Made by a program: the position numbers and the translations under genes. A DNA stretch of 64,000 nucleotides, from assembly GCA_036172665.1 (NCBI GenBank), contig CM069875.1:16523806-16587805 (forward strand), read 5' to 3'. Below are positions 25,740-38,560 of the stretch, piece after piece. Position 1 is the stretch's first letter. Every line of letters starts with the position of its first letter. Source of the stretch: Prosopocoilus inquinatus. Its lineage: Eukaryota > Arthropoda > Insecta > Coleoptera > Lucanidae. Below the pieces are notes generated by a model that saw only the letters and a list, made by a program, of their open reading frames with translations, was not told the origin of the DNA and did not search any database.

Positions 25740-28430
25740 CGTGTTGTTTCGTTTGAAACTATTTCCAGCTTCTGCTGCGACCGATAATTTCGTATCTCAC
25801 ATCAGAGTTACTGGAGTCCATCCAAACGTCAAATAACATGATAGATAAGTAAGGATTGATTAGATACATCACAGGAACAACGCTAATATGTGTTGTTTCG
25901 TTTAAAACTATTTCCAGCTCCTGCTGCGTTCAAAAACTTCGTATCTCACATCAGAGTTACTAGAGTCCATCGAAACGTCAAATAACATGATAGATGAGTA
26001 AGGATCGATTAGATACATCACAGGAACAACGCTAATGCGTGTTGTTTCATTTAAAACTATTTCCAGCTTCTGCTGCGTCCGATAATTTCGTATCTCACAT
26101 CAGAGTTACTGGAGTCCATTCAAACGTCAAATAACATGATAGATGAGTAAGGATCGATTAGATACATCATAGGAACAACGCTAATGCGTGTTTTTTCGTT
26201 TAAAACTATTTCCAGCTTCAGCTGCGTCCGAGAACTTCGTATCTCACTTCAGAGTTACTGGAGCCCATCCAAACGTCAAATAACATTATAGATGAGTAAG
26301 GATCGATTAGATACATCACAGGAACAACGCTAATACGTGTTGTTTCGTTTAAAACTATTTCCAGCTTCTGCTGCGTCCGAAAACGTCGTATCTCACATCA
26401 AAATTACTGGAGTCCATCGAAACGTCAAATAGCATAGTAGCTAAGTAAGGAACGATTAGATACATCACAGGAACAACGCTAATACGTGTTGCTTCGTTTA
26501 AAACTATTTCCAGCTCCTGCTGCGCCCAAAAACTTTTTATCTCACATCAGAGTTACTGGAGTCCATCCAAACGTCAAATAACATGTTAGATAAGTAAGGA
26601 TCGTTTAGATACATCACAGGAACAACGCTAATACGTGTTGTTTCGTTCAAAACTATTTCCAGCTTCTGCTGCGTCCGAGAACTTTGTATCTCACATCAGA
26701 GTTACTGGAGTCCGTCCAAACGTTAAATAACATGATAGATGAGTAAGGATCGATTAGATACATCACAGGAACAACGCTAATATGTGTTGTTTCGTTTAAA
26801 ACTATTTCCAGCTGCTGCTGCGTCCGAAAATTTCGTATCTCACATTAGAGTTACTGGAGTCCATCGAAACGTCAAATAACATAGTAGCTAAGTAAGGATC
26901 GATTAGATACATCACAGGAACAACGCTAATACGTGTTGTTTCGTTCAAAACTATTTCCAGCTTCTGCTGCGTCCAAAAACTTTGTATCTCACATCAGAGT
27001 TACTGGAGTCAATCCAAACGTACAATAACATGATAGATGAGTAAGGATCGATTAGATACATCACAGGAACATCGCTAATGCGTGTTGTTTCGTTTAAAAC
27101 TATTTCCAGCTTCTGCTGCGTCTGAAAACATAGTATCTCACATCAGAGTTACTTTAGTCCATCGAAACGTCAAATAACATGTTAGATAAGTAAGGATCGA
27201 TTAGATACATCACAGGAACAACGCTAATGCGTGTTGTTTCGTTTAAAACTATTTCCAGCTTCTGCTGCGTCCGAAAATTTCGTATCTCACATCAGAGATA
27301 CTGGAGTCCATCCAAACGTCAAATAACATGATAGATAAGTAAGGATTGATTAGATACATCACAGGAACAACGCTAATATGTGTTGTTTCGTTTAAAACTA
27401 TTTCCAGCTCCTGCTGCGTTCAAAAACTTCGTATCTCACATCAGAGTTACTAGAGTCCATCGAAACGTCAAATAACATGATAGATGAGTAAGGATCGATT
27501 AGATACATCACAGGAACAACGCTAATACGTGTTGTTTCGTTTGAAACTATTTCCAGCTTCTGCTGCGACCGATAATTTCGTATCTCACATCAGAGTTACT
27601 GGAGTCCATCCAAACGTCAAATAACATGATAGATAAGTAAGGATTGATTAGATACATCACAGGAACAACGCTAATATGTGTTGTTTCGTTTAAAACTATT
27701 TCCAGCTCCTGCTGCGTTCAAAAACTTCGTATCTCACATCAGAGTTACTAGAGTCCATCGAAACGTCAAATAACATGATAGATGAGTAAGGATCGATTAG
27801 ATACATCACAGGAACAACGCTAATGCGTGTTGTTTCATTTAAAACTATTTCCAGCTTCTGCTGCGTCCGATAATTTCGTATCTCACATCAGAGTTACTGG
27901 AGTCCATTCAAACGTCAAATAACATGATAGATGAGTAAGGATCGATTAGATACATCATAGGAACAACGCTAATGCGTGTTTTTTCGTTTAAAACTATTTC
28001 CAGCTTCAGCTGCGTCCGAGAACTTCGTATCTCACTTCAGAGTTACTGGAGCCCATCCAAACGTCAAATAACATGATAGATGAGTAAGGATCGATTAGAT
28101 ACATCACAGGAACAACGCTAATACGTGTTGTTTCGTTTAAAACTATTTCCAGCTTCTGCTGCGTCCGAAAACGTCGTATCTCACATCAAAATTACTGGAG
28201 TCCATCGAAACGTCAAATAGCATAGTAGCTAAGTAAGGAACGATTAGATACATCACAGGAACAACGCTAATACGTGTTGCTTCGTTTAAAACTATTTCCA
28301 GCTCCTGCTGCGCCCAAAAACTTTTTATCTCACATCAGAGTTACTGGAGTCCATCCAAACGTCAAATAACATGTTAGATAAGTAAGGATCGTTTAGATAC
28401 ATCACAGGAACAACGCTAATACGTGTTGTT
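25740..28430 (+). repeat. 12-monomer (1788-bp) tandem duplication, second copy partial
   Basis: AAGGATTGAT at 25851 recurs at 27639, and the rare AAGGAACGAT at about 26449 recurs at about 28237, both 12 x 149 apart. An extra short repeat of the GGATTGATTAG and GCGTTCAAAAAC pair lies between them (27341). The second copy ends near 28430, where a TTTCATTTAAAAC monomer replaces the TTTCGTTCAAAAC monomer found in the first. The same rare AAGGAACGAT monomer also occurs near 19943, so this block is also part of the longer match 18.6-20.7 kb to 25.1-27.2 kb (offset 6506). Confidence 0.85.
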
Positions 28431-28571
28431 TCATTTAAAACTATTTCCAGCTTCAGCTGCGTCCGAGAACTTCGTATCTCACATCAAAGTTACTAGAGTC
28501 CATCGAAACGTCAAATAACATGACAGATGAGTAAGGATCGATTAGATACATCACAGGAACAACGCTAATGC

Positions 28572-28579
28572 GTGTGTGT
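28572..28579 (+). repeat. GT-expanded monomer (153 bp), third of three
   Basis: The GCGTGTGTGTTG expansion seen at 9989 and 10291 is present again, with the same ATGACAGATGAG monomer before it and the GAGCTACTGG monomer after it. This links 28.4-29.46 kb to 10.2-11.33 kb and confirms that the end of super-repeat copy 2 matches the end of copy 1. Confidence 0.9.
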
Positions 28580-29462
28580 TGTTTCATTTAAAACTATTTC
28601 CAGCTTCTGCTGCGTCCGAAAACGTCGTATCTCACATCAGAGCTACTGGAGTCCATCGAAACGCCAAATAACATGATAGATGAGTAAGGATCGATTAGAT
28701 ACGTCTCAGGAACAACGCTAATGCGTGTTGTTTCGTTTAAAACTATTTCCAGCTTCTGCTGCGTCCGAAAACGTCGTATCTCACATCAGATCTACTGGAG
28801 TCCATCGAAACGCCAAATAACATGATAGATGAGTAAGGATCGATTAGATACATCAAAGGAAAAACGCTAATACGTGTTGTTTCATTTAAAACTATTTCCA
28901 GCTTCAGCTGCGTCCGAGAACTTCGTATCTCACATCAGAGCTACTGGAGTCCATCGAAACGCCAAATAACATGATAGATGAGTAAGGATCGATTAGATAC
29001 ATCACAGGAACAACGCTAATGTGTTTTGTTTCGTTTATAACTATTTCCAGCTCCTGCTGCGTCCAAAAACTTTGTATCTCACATCAGACTTACTGGAGTC
29101 CATCCAAACGTCAAATAACATGTTAGATAAGTAAGGATCGTTTAGATACATCACAGGAACAACGCTAATACGTGTTGTTTCGTTCAAAACTATTTCCAGC
29201 TTCTACTGCGTCCGAGAACTTTGTATCTCTCATCAGAGTTACAGGAGTCCGTCCAAACGTCAAATAACATGATAGATGAGTAAGGATCGATTAGATACAT
29301 TACAGGAACAACGCTAATATGTGTTGTTTCGTTTAAAACTATTTCCAGTTGCTGCTGCGTCCGAAAACGTCGTATCTCACATCAGAGTTTCTGGAGTATA
29401 TCGAAACGCCAAATAACATGATAGATGAGTAAGGATCGATTAGATACATCACAGGAACAACG

Positions 29463-32400
29463 CTAATGCGTGTTGTTTCGTTTAAAACTATTTCCAGCTT
29501 CTGCTGCGTCCGAGAACTTCGTATCTCACGTCAGGGTTACTGGAGTCCATCCAAACGTCAAATAACATGATAGATAAGTAAGGATCGATTAGATACATCA
29601 CAGGAACAACGCTAATGCGTGTTGTTTCGTTTAAAACTATTTCCAGCTTCTGCTGCGTCCGAAAATTTCGTTTCTCACATTAGAGTTACTGGAGTCCATC
29701 GAAACGTCAAATAACATGATAGATGAGTAAGTATCGATTAGATACATCACAGGAACAACGCTAATGCGTGTTGTTTCGTTTAAAACTATTTCCAGCTTCT
29801 GCTGCGTCCGAAAACGTCGTATCTCACATCAGAGCAACTGGAGTCCCTCGAAACGCCAAATAACTTGATAGATGAGTAAGGATCGATTGGATACATCACA
29901 GAAACAACGCTAATACGTGTTGTTTCATTTAAAACTATTTCCAGCTTCTGCTGCGTCCGAAAATTTCGTATCTCACATCAGAGTTACTGGAGTCCATCGA
30001 AACGTCAAATAACATAGTAGATAAGTAAGGGTCGAATAGATACATCACAGGAACAACGCTAATACGTGTTGTTTCGTTCAAAACTATTTCCAGCTTCTGC
30101 TGCGTCCGAGAACTTTGTATCTCACATCAGAGTTACTGGAGTCCATTCAAACTTCAAATAACATGATAGATGAGTAAGGATCGATTAGATACATCACAGG
30201 AACAACGCTAATACGTGTTGTTTCGTTTAAAACTATTTCCAGCTTCTGCTGCGTCCGAAAACGTCGTATGTCACATCAGACATACTGGAGTCCATCGAAA
30301 CGTCAAATAACATGTTAGATAAGTAAGGATCGTTTAGATACATCACAGGAACAACGCTAATGCGTGTTGTTTCGTTTGAAACTATTTCCAGCTTCTGCTG
30401 CGACCGATAATTTCGTATCTCACATCAGAGTTACTGGAGTCCATCCAAACGTCAAATAACATGATAGATAAGTAAGGATTGATTAGATACATCACAGGAA
30501 CAACGCTAATATGTGTTGTTTCGTTTAGAACTTTTTCCAGCTCCTGCTGCGTTCAAAAACTTCGTATCTCACATCAGAGTTACTAGAGTCCATCGAAACG
30601 TCAAATAACATGATAGATGAGTAAGGATCGATTAGATACATCACAGGAACAACGCTAATGCGTGTTGTTTCATTTAAAACTATTTCCAGCTTCTGCTGCG
30701 TCCGATAATTTCGTATCTCACATCAGAGTTACTGGAGTCCATTCAAACGTCAAATAACATGATAGATGAGTAAGGATGGATTAGATACATCACAGGAACA
30801 ACGCTAATACGTGTTGTTTCGTTCAAAACTATTTCCAGCTTCTGCTGCGTCCAAAAACTTTGTATCTCACATCAGAGTTACTGGAGTCCATTCAAACGTA
30901 CAATAACATGATAGATGAGTAAGGATCGATTAGATACATCACAGGAACATCGCTAATGCGTGTTGTTTCGTTTAAAACTATTTCCAGCTTCTGCTGCGTC
31001 CGAAAACATCGTATCTCACATCAGAGTTACTTGAGTCCATCGAAAAGTCAAATAACATGTTAGATAAGTAAGGATCGATTAGATACATCACAGGAACAAC
31101 GCTAATGCGTGTTGTTTCATTTAAAACTATTTCCAGCTTCTGCTGCGTCCGAAAACGTAGTATCTCACATCAGAGCTACTGGAGTCCATCGAAACGCCAA
31201 ATAACATGATAGATGAGTAAGGATCGATTAGATACATCACAGGAACAACGCTAATACGAGTTGTTTCATTTAAAACTATTTCCAGCTTCAGCTGCGTCCG
31301 AGAACTTCGTATCTCACATCAAAGTTACTGGAGTCCATCGAAACGCCAAATAACATGATAGATGTGTAAGGATCGATTAGATACATCACAGGAACAACGC
31401 TAATGCGTGTTGTTTCGTTTAAAACTATTTCCAGCTTCAGATGCGTCCGAGAACTTCGTATCTCACTTCAGAGTTACTGGAGCCCATCCAAACGTCAAAT
31501 AACATGATAGATGAGTAAGGATCGATTAGATACATCACAGGAACAACGCTAATACGTGTTGTTTAATTTAAAACTATTTCCAGCTTCTGCTGCGTCCGAA
31601 AACTTTGTATCTCACATCAGAGTTACTGGAGTCCATCCAAACGTCAAATAACATGTTAGATAAGTAAGGATCGTTTAGATACATCACAGGAACAACGCTA
31701 ATACGTGTTGTTTCGTTCAAAACTATTTCCAGCTTCTGCTGCGTCCGAGAACTTTGTATCTCACATCAGAGTTACTGGAGTCCGTCCAAACGTTAAATAA
31801 CATGATAGATGAGTAAGGATCGATTAGATACATCACAGGAACAACGCTAATATGTGTTGTTTCGTTTAAAACTATTTCCAGCTGCTGCTGCGTCCGAAAA
31901 TTTCGTATCTCACATTAGAGTTACTGCAGTCCATCGAAACGTCAAATAACATAGTAGCTAAGTAAGGATCGATTAGATACATCACAGGAACAACGCTAAT
32001 ACGTGTTGTTTCGTTCAAAACTATTTCCAGCTTCTGCTGCGTCCAAAAACTTTGTATCTCACATCAGAGTTACTGGAGTCCATCCACACGTAAAATAACA
32101 TGATAGATGAGTAAGGATCGATTAGATACATCACAGGAACATCGCTAATGCGTGTTGTTTCGTTTAAAACTATTTCCAGCTTCTGCTGCGTCCGAAAACA
32201 TCGTATCTCACATCAGAGTAACTTGAGTCCATCGAAACGTCAAATAACATGTTAGATAAGTAAGGATCGATTAGATACATCACAGGAACAACGCTAATGC
32301 GTGTTGTTTCGTTTAAAACTATTTCCAGCTTCTGCTGCGTCCGAAAATTTCGTATCTCACATCAGAGATACTGGAGTCCATCCAAACGTCAAATAACATG

Positions 32401-35400
32401 ATAGATGAGTAAGGATCGATTAGATACATCACAGGAACAACGCTAATACGTGTTGTTTCGTTTAAAACTATTTCCAGCTCCTGCTGCGTCCAAAAACTTC
32501 GTATCTCACATCAGAGTTACTAGAGTCCATCGAAACGTCAAATAACATGATAGATGAGTAAGGATCGATTAGATACATCACAGGAACAACGCTAATGCGT
32601 GTTGTTTCGTTTAAAACTATTTCCAGCTTCTGCTGCGTCCGAAAATTTCGTATCTCACATCAGAGATACTGGAGTCCATCCAAACGTCAAATAACATGAT
32701 AGATGAGTAAGGATCGATTAGATACATCACAGGAACATCGCTAATGCGTGTTGTTTCGTTTAAAACTATTTCCAGCTTCTGCTGCGTCCGAAAACATCGT
32801 ATCTCACATCAGAGTAACTTGAGTCCATCGAAACGTCAAATAACATGTTAGATAAGTAAGGATCGATTAGATACATCACAGGAAAAACGCTAATACGTGT
32901 TGTTTCATTTAAAACTATTTCCAGCTTCAGCTGCGTCCGAGAACTTCGTATCTCACATCAAAGTTACTGCAGTCCATCGAAACGCCAAATAACATGATAG
33001 ATGAGTAAGGATCGATTAGATACATCACAGGAACAACGCTAATGCGTGTTGTTTCATTTAAAACTATTTCCAGCTTCTGCTGCGTCCGAAAACGTCGTAT
33101 CTCACATCAGAGCTACTGGAGACCATCGAAACGCCAAATAACATGATAGATGAGTAAGGATCGATTAGATACAGCACAGGAACAACGCTAATACGTGTTG
33201 TTTCGTTTAAAACTATTTCCAGCTCCTGCTGCGTCCAAAAACTTTGTATCTCACAGCAGACTTACTGGAGTCCATCCAAACGTCAAATAACATGTTAGAT
33301 AAGTAAGGATCGTTTAGATACATCACAGGAACAACGCTAATGCGTGTTGTTTCGTTTAAAACTATTTCCAGCTTCTGCTGCGTCCGAAAATTTCGTATCT
33401 CACATCAGAGATACTGGAGTCCATCCAAACGTCAAATAACATGATAGATGAGTAAGGATCGATTAGATACATCACAGGAACAACGCTAATGCGTGTTGTT
33501 TCATTTAAAACTATTTCCAGCTTCTGCTGCGTCCGAAAACGTCGTATCTCACATCAGAGCTACTGGAGTCCATCGAAACGCCAAATAACATGATAGATGA
33601 GTAAGGATCGATTAGATACATCACAGGAACAACGCTAATACGTGTTGTTTCATTTAAAACTATTTCCAGCTTTAGCTGCGTCTGAGAACTTCGTATCTCA
33701 CATCAAAGTTACTGGAGTCCATCGAAACGCCAAATAACATGATAGATGAGTAAGGATCGATTAGATACATCACAGGAACAACGCTAATACGTGTTGTTTC
33801 GTTTAAAACTATTTCCAGCTTCTGCTGCGTCCGAAAACTTCGTATCTCACATCAAAATTACTGGAGTCCATCGAAACGTCAAATAGCATAGTAGCTAAGT
33901 AAGGATCGATTAGATACATCAAAGGAACAACGCTAATACGTGTTGCTTCGTTTAAAACTATTTCCAGCTCCTGCTGCGCCCAAAAACATTTTATCTCATA
34001 TCAGAGTTACTGGAGTCCATCCAAACGTCAAATAACATGTTAGATAAGTAAGGATCGTTTAGATACATCACAGGAACAACGCTAATACGTGTTGTTTCGT
34101 TCAAAACTATTTCCAGCTTCTGCTGCGTCAGAGAACTTTGTATCTCACATCAGAGTTACTGGAGTCCGTCCAAACGTTAAATAACATGATAGATGAGTAA
34201 GGATCGATTAGATACATCACAGGAACAGCGCTAATATGTGTTGTTTCGTTTAAAACTATTTCCAGCTGCTGCTGCGTCCGAAAATTTCGTATCTCACATT
34301 AGAGTTACTGGAGTCCATCGAAACGTCAAATAACATAGTAGCTAAGTAAGGATCGATTAGATACATCGCAGGAACAACGCTAATACGTGTTGTTTCGTTC
34401 AAAACTATTTCCAGCTTCTGCTGCGTCCAAAAACTTTGTATCTCACATCAGAGTTACTGGAGTCCATCCAAACGTAAAATAACATGATAGATGAGTAAGG
34501 ATCTATTAGATACATCACAGGAACAACGCTAATGCGTGTTGTTTCATTTAAAACTATTTCCAGCTTCTGCTGCGTCCGATAATTTCGTATCTCACATCAG
34601 AGTTACTGGAGTCCATTCAAACGTCAAATAACATGATAGATGAGTAAGGATCGATTAGATACATCACAGGAACAACGCTAATGCGTGTTGTTTCGTTTAA
34701 AACTATTTCCAGCTTCTGCTGCGTCCGAAAATTTCGTATCTCACATCAGAGATGCTGGAGTCCATCCAAACGTCAAATAACATGATAGATGAGTAAGGAT
34801 CGATTAGATACATCACAGGAACAACGCTAATACGTGTTGTTTCGTTTAAAACTATTTCCAGCTCCTGCTGCGTCCAAAAACTTCGTATCTCACATCAGAG
34901 TTACTAGAGTCCATCGAAACGTCAAATAACATGATAGATGAGTAAGGATCGATTAGATACATCACAGGAACAACGCTAATGCGTGTTGTTTCATTTAAAA
35001 CTATTTCCAGCTTCAGCTGCGTCCGAGAACTTCGTATCTCACATCAAAGTTACTGGAGTCCATCGAAACGCCAAATAACATGATAGATGAGTAAGGATCG
35101 ATTAGATACATCACAGGAACAACGCTAATGCGTGTTGTTTCGTTTAAAACTATTTCCAGCTTCTGCTGCGTCCGAAAATTTCGTATCTCACATCAGAGAT
35201 ACTGGAGTCCATCCAAACGTCAAATAACATGATAGATGAGTAAGGATCGATTAGATACATCACAGGAACAACGCTAATACGTGTTGTTTCGTTTAAAACT
35301 ATTTCCAGCTCCTGCTGCTTCCAAAAACTTCGTATCTCATTTCAGAGTTACTAGAGTCCATCGAAACGTCAAATAACATGATAGATGAGTAAGGATCGAT

Positions 35401-35590
35401 TAGATACATCACAGGAACAACGCTAATGCGTGTTGTTTCATTTAAAACTATTTCCAGCTTCAGCTGCGTCCGAGTATTTCGTATCTCACTTCAGAGTTAC
35501 TGGAGCCCATCCAAACGTCAAATAACATGATAGATGAGTAAGGATCGATTAGATACATCACAGGAACAAGGCTAATACGTGTTGTTTCGT
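29463..35590 (+). repeat. Super-repeat copy 3, left part
   Basis: Begins with the CACGTCAGGGTTACTGG series seen at 1 and 11331 and follows copy 2 from 11331 to about 17600. The rare CTTTTTCCAG of copy 2 (about 12398) is found near 30531. GATGGATTAG of 12941 is found at 30775, two monomers closer to the block start. The AAGGCTAATACG monomer of 17585 is at 35568. Offsets change only by whole monomers, so gains and losses have been by unequal exchange in register. Near 35590 the series breaks off and the 23-monomer duplicate begins. Confidence 0.88.
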
Positions 35591-38560
35591 TTAAAACTAT
35601 TTCCAGCTTCTGCTGCGTCCGAAAACATCGTATCTCACATCAGAGTAACTTGAGTCCATCGAAACGTCAAATAACATGTTAGATAAGTAAGGATCGATTA
35701 GATACATCACAGGAACAACGCTAATGCGTGTTGTTTCGTTTAAAACTATTTCCAGCTTCTGCTGCGTCCGAAAATTTCGTATCTCACATCAGAGATACTG
35801 GAGTCCATCCAAACGTCAAATAACATGATAGATGAGTAAGGATCGATTAGATACATCACAGGAACAACGCTAATACGTGTTGTTTCGTTTAAAACTATTT
35901 CCAGCTCCTGCTGCGTCCAAAAACTTCGTATCTCACATCAGAGTTACTAGAGTCCATCGAAACGTCAAATAACATGATAGATGAGTAAGGATCGATTAGA
36001 TACATCACAGGAACAACGCTAATGCGTGTTGTTTCGTTTAAAACTATTTCCAGCTTCTGCTGCGTCCGAAAATTTCGTATCTCACATCAGAGATACTGGA
36101 GTCCATCCAAACGTCAAATAACATGATAGATGAGTAAGGATCGATTAGATACATCACAGGAACATCGCTAATGCGTGTTGTTTCGTTTAAAACTATTTCC
36201 AGCTTCTGCTGCGTCCGAAAACATCGTATCTCACATCAGAGTAACTTGAGTCCATCGAAACGTCAAATAACATGTTAGATAAGTAAGGATCGATTAGATA
36301 CATCACAGGAAAAACGCTAATACGTGTTGTTTCATTTAAAACTATTTCCAGCTTCAGCTGCGTCCGAGAACTTCGTATCTCACATCAAAGTTACTGCAGT
36401 CCATCGAAACGCCAAATAACATGATAGATGAGTAAGGATCGATTAGATACATCACAGGAACAACGCTAATGCGTGTTGTTTCATTTAAAACTATTTCCAG
36501 CTTCTGCTGCGTCCGAAAACGTCGTATCTCACATCAGAGCTACTGGAGACCATCGAAACGCCAAATAACATGATAGATGAGTAAGGATCGATTAGATACA
36601 GCACAGGAACAACGCTAATACGTGTTGTTTCGTTTAAAACTATTTCCAGCTCCTGCTGCGTCCAAAAACTTTGTATCTCACAGCAGACTTACTGGAGTCC
36701 ATCCAAACGTCAAATAACATGTTAGATAAGTAAGGATCGTTTAGATACATCACAGGAACAACGCTAATGCGTGTTGTTTCGTTTAAAACTATTTCCAGCT
36801 TCTGCTGCGTCCGAAAATTTCGTATCTCACATCAGAGATACTGGAGTCCATCCAAACGTCAAATAACATGATAGATGAGTAAGGATCGATTAGATACATC
36901 ACAGGAACAACGCTAATGCGTGTTGTTTCATTTAAAACTATTTCCAGCTTCTGCTGCGTCCGAAAACGTCGTATCTCACATCAGAGCTACTGGAGTCCAT
37001 CGAAACGCCAAATAACATGATAGATGAGTAGGGATCGATTAGATACATCACAGGAACAACGCTAATACGTGTTGTTTCATTTAAAACTATTTCCAGCTTT
37101 AGCTGCGTCTGAGAACTTCGTATCTCACATCAAAGTTACTGGAGTCCATCGAAACGCCAAATAACATGATAGATGAGTAAGGATCGATTAGATACATCAC
37201 AGGAACAACGCTAATACGTGTTGTTTCGTTTAAAACTATTTCCAGCTTCTGCTGCGTCCGAAAACGTCGTATCTCACATCAAAATTACTGGAGTCCATCG
37301 AAACGTCAAATAGCATAGTAGCTAAGTAAGGATCGATTAGATACATCAAAGGAACAACGCTAATACGTGTTGCTTCGTTTAAAACTATTTCCAGCTCCTG
37401 CTGCGCCCAAAAACATTTTATCTCATATCAGAGTTACTGGAGTCCATCCAAACGTTAAATAACATGATAGATGAGTAAGGATCGATTAGATACATCACAG
37501 GAACAGCGCTAATATGTGTTGTTTCGTTTAAAACTATTTCCAGCTGCTGCTGCGTCCGAAAATTTCGTATCTCACATTAGAGTTACTGGAGTCCATCGAA
37601 ACGTCAAATAACATAGTAGCTAAGTAAGGATCGATTAGATACATCGCAGGAACAACGCTAATACGTGTTGTTTCGTTCAAAACTATTTCCAGCTTCTGCT
37701 GCGTCCAAAAACTTTGTATCTCACATCAGAGTTACTGGAGTCCATCCAAACGTCAAATAACATGATAGATGAGTAAGGATCGATTAGATACATCACAGGA
37801 ACAACGCTAATACGTGTTGTTTCGTTTAAAACTATTTCCAGCTCCTGCTGCGTCCAAAAACTTCGTATCTCACATCAGAGTTACTAGAGTCCATCGAAAC
37901 GTCAAATAACATGATAGATGAGTAAGGATCGATTAGATACATCACAGGAACAACGCTAATGCGTGTTGTTTCATTTAAAACTATTTCCAGCTTCAGCTGC
38001 GTCCGAGAACTTCGTATCTCACATCAAAGTTACTGGAGTCCATCGAAACGCCAAATAACATGATAGATGAGTAAGGATCGATTAGATACATCACAGGAAC
38101 AACGCTAATGCGTGTTGTTTCGTTTAAAACTATTTCCAGCTTCTGCTGCGTCCGAAAATTTCGTATCTCACATCAGAGATACTGGAGTCCATCCAAACGT
38201 CAAATAACATGATAGATGAGTAAGGATCGATTAGATACATCACAGGAACAACGCTAATACGTGTTGTTTCGTTTAAAACTATTTCCAGCTCCTGCTGCTT
38301 CCAAAAACTTCGTATCTCATTTCAGAGTTACTAGAGTCCATCGAAACGTCAAATAACATGATAGATGAGTAAGGATCGATTAGATACATCACAGGAACAA
38401 CGCTAATGCGTGTTGTTTCATTTAAAACTATTTCCAGCTTCAGCTGCGTCCGAGTATTTCGTATCTCACTTCAGAGTTACTGGAGCCCATCCAAACGTCA
38501 AATAACATGATAGATGAGTAAGGATCGATTAGATACATCACAGGAACAAGGCTAATACGT
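32194..38560 (+). repeat. 23-monomer (3427-bp) tandem duplication
   Basis: The GAAAACATCG/CAGAGTAACTTGAG monomer at 32194 recurs at 35621 and GGAAAAACGC at 32881 recurs at 36308, both 23 x 149 apart. The series then agrees in order. The right copy has lost one monomer at about 37.45 kb and two more at about 37.76 kb, after which the offset is 2980 (20 x 149), as shown by CCTGCTGCTT at 35311 and 38291. Each loss leaves a seamless monomer, as expected for exchange between homologous positions. Left copy about 32194-35580, right copy about 35621-38560. Confidence 0.87.

Larger units (their letters stand above)
11331..29462 (+). repeat. Super-repeat copy 2, expanded by internal duplications
   Basis: Starts with the same CACGTCAGGGTTACTGG monomer series as position 1 and ends where the series starts again at 29463. 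Its length is 18132 bp, compared with 11330 for copy 1. The excess comes from a 7-monomer tandem duplication (about 17.45-19.54 kb), a 1540-bp block carrying an inverted segment that is itself duplicated (22.45-25.13 kb), and a 12-monomer duplication (25.7-28.4 kb). The length equals 121 x 149 + 103. The 103 is the sum of two 50-bp register shifts at the inversions, +4 at a GT-expanded monomer (28572) and -1 at 22194. Apart from the two inverted segments all monomers are on the plus strand. Confidence 0.88.
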
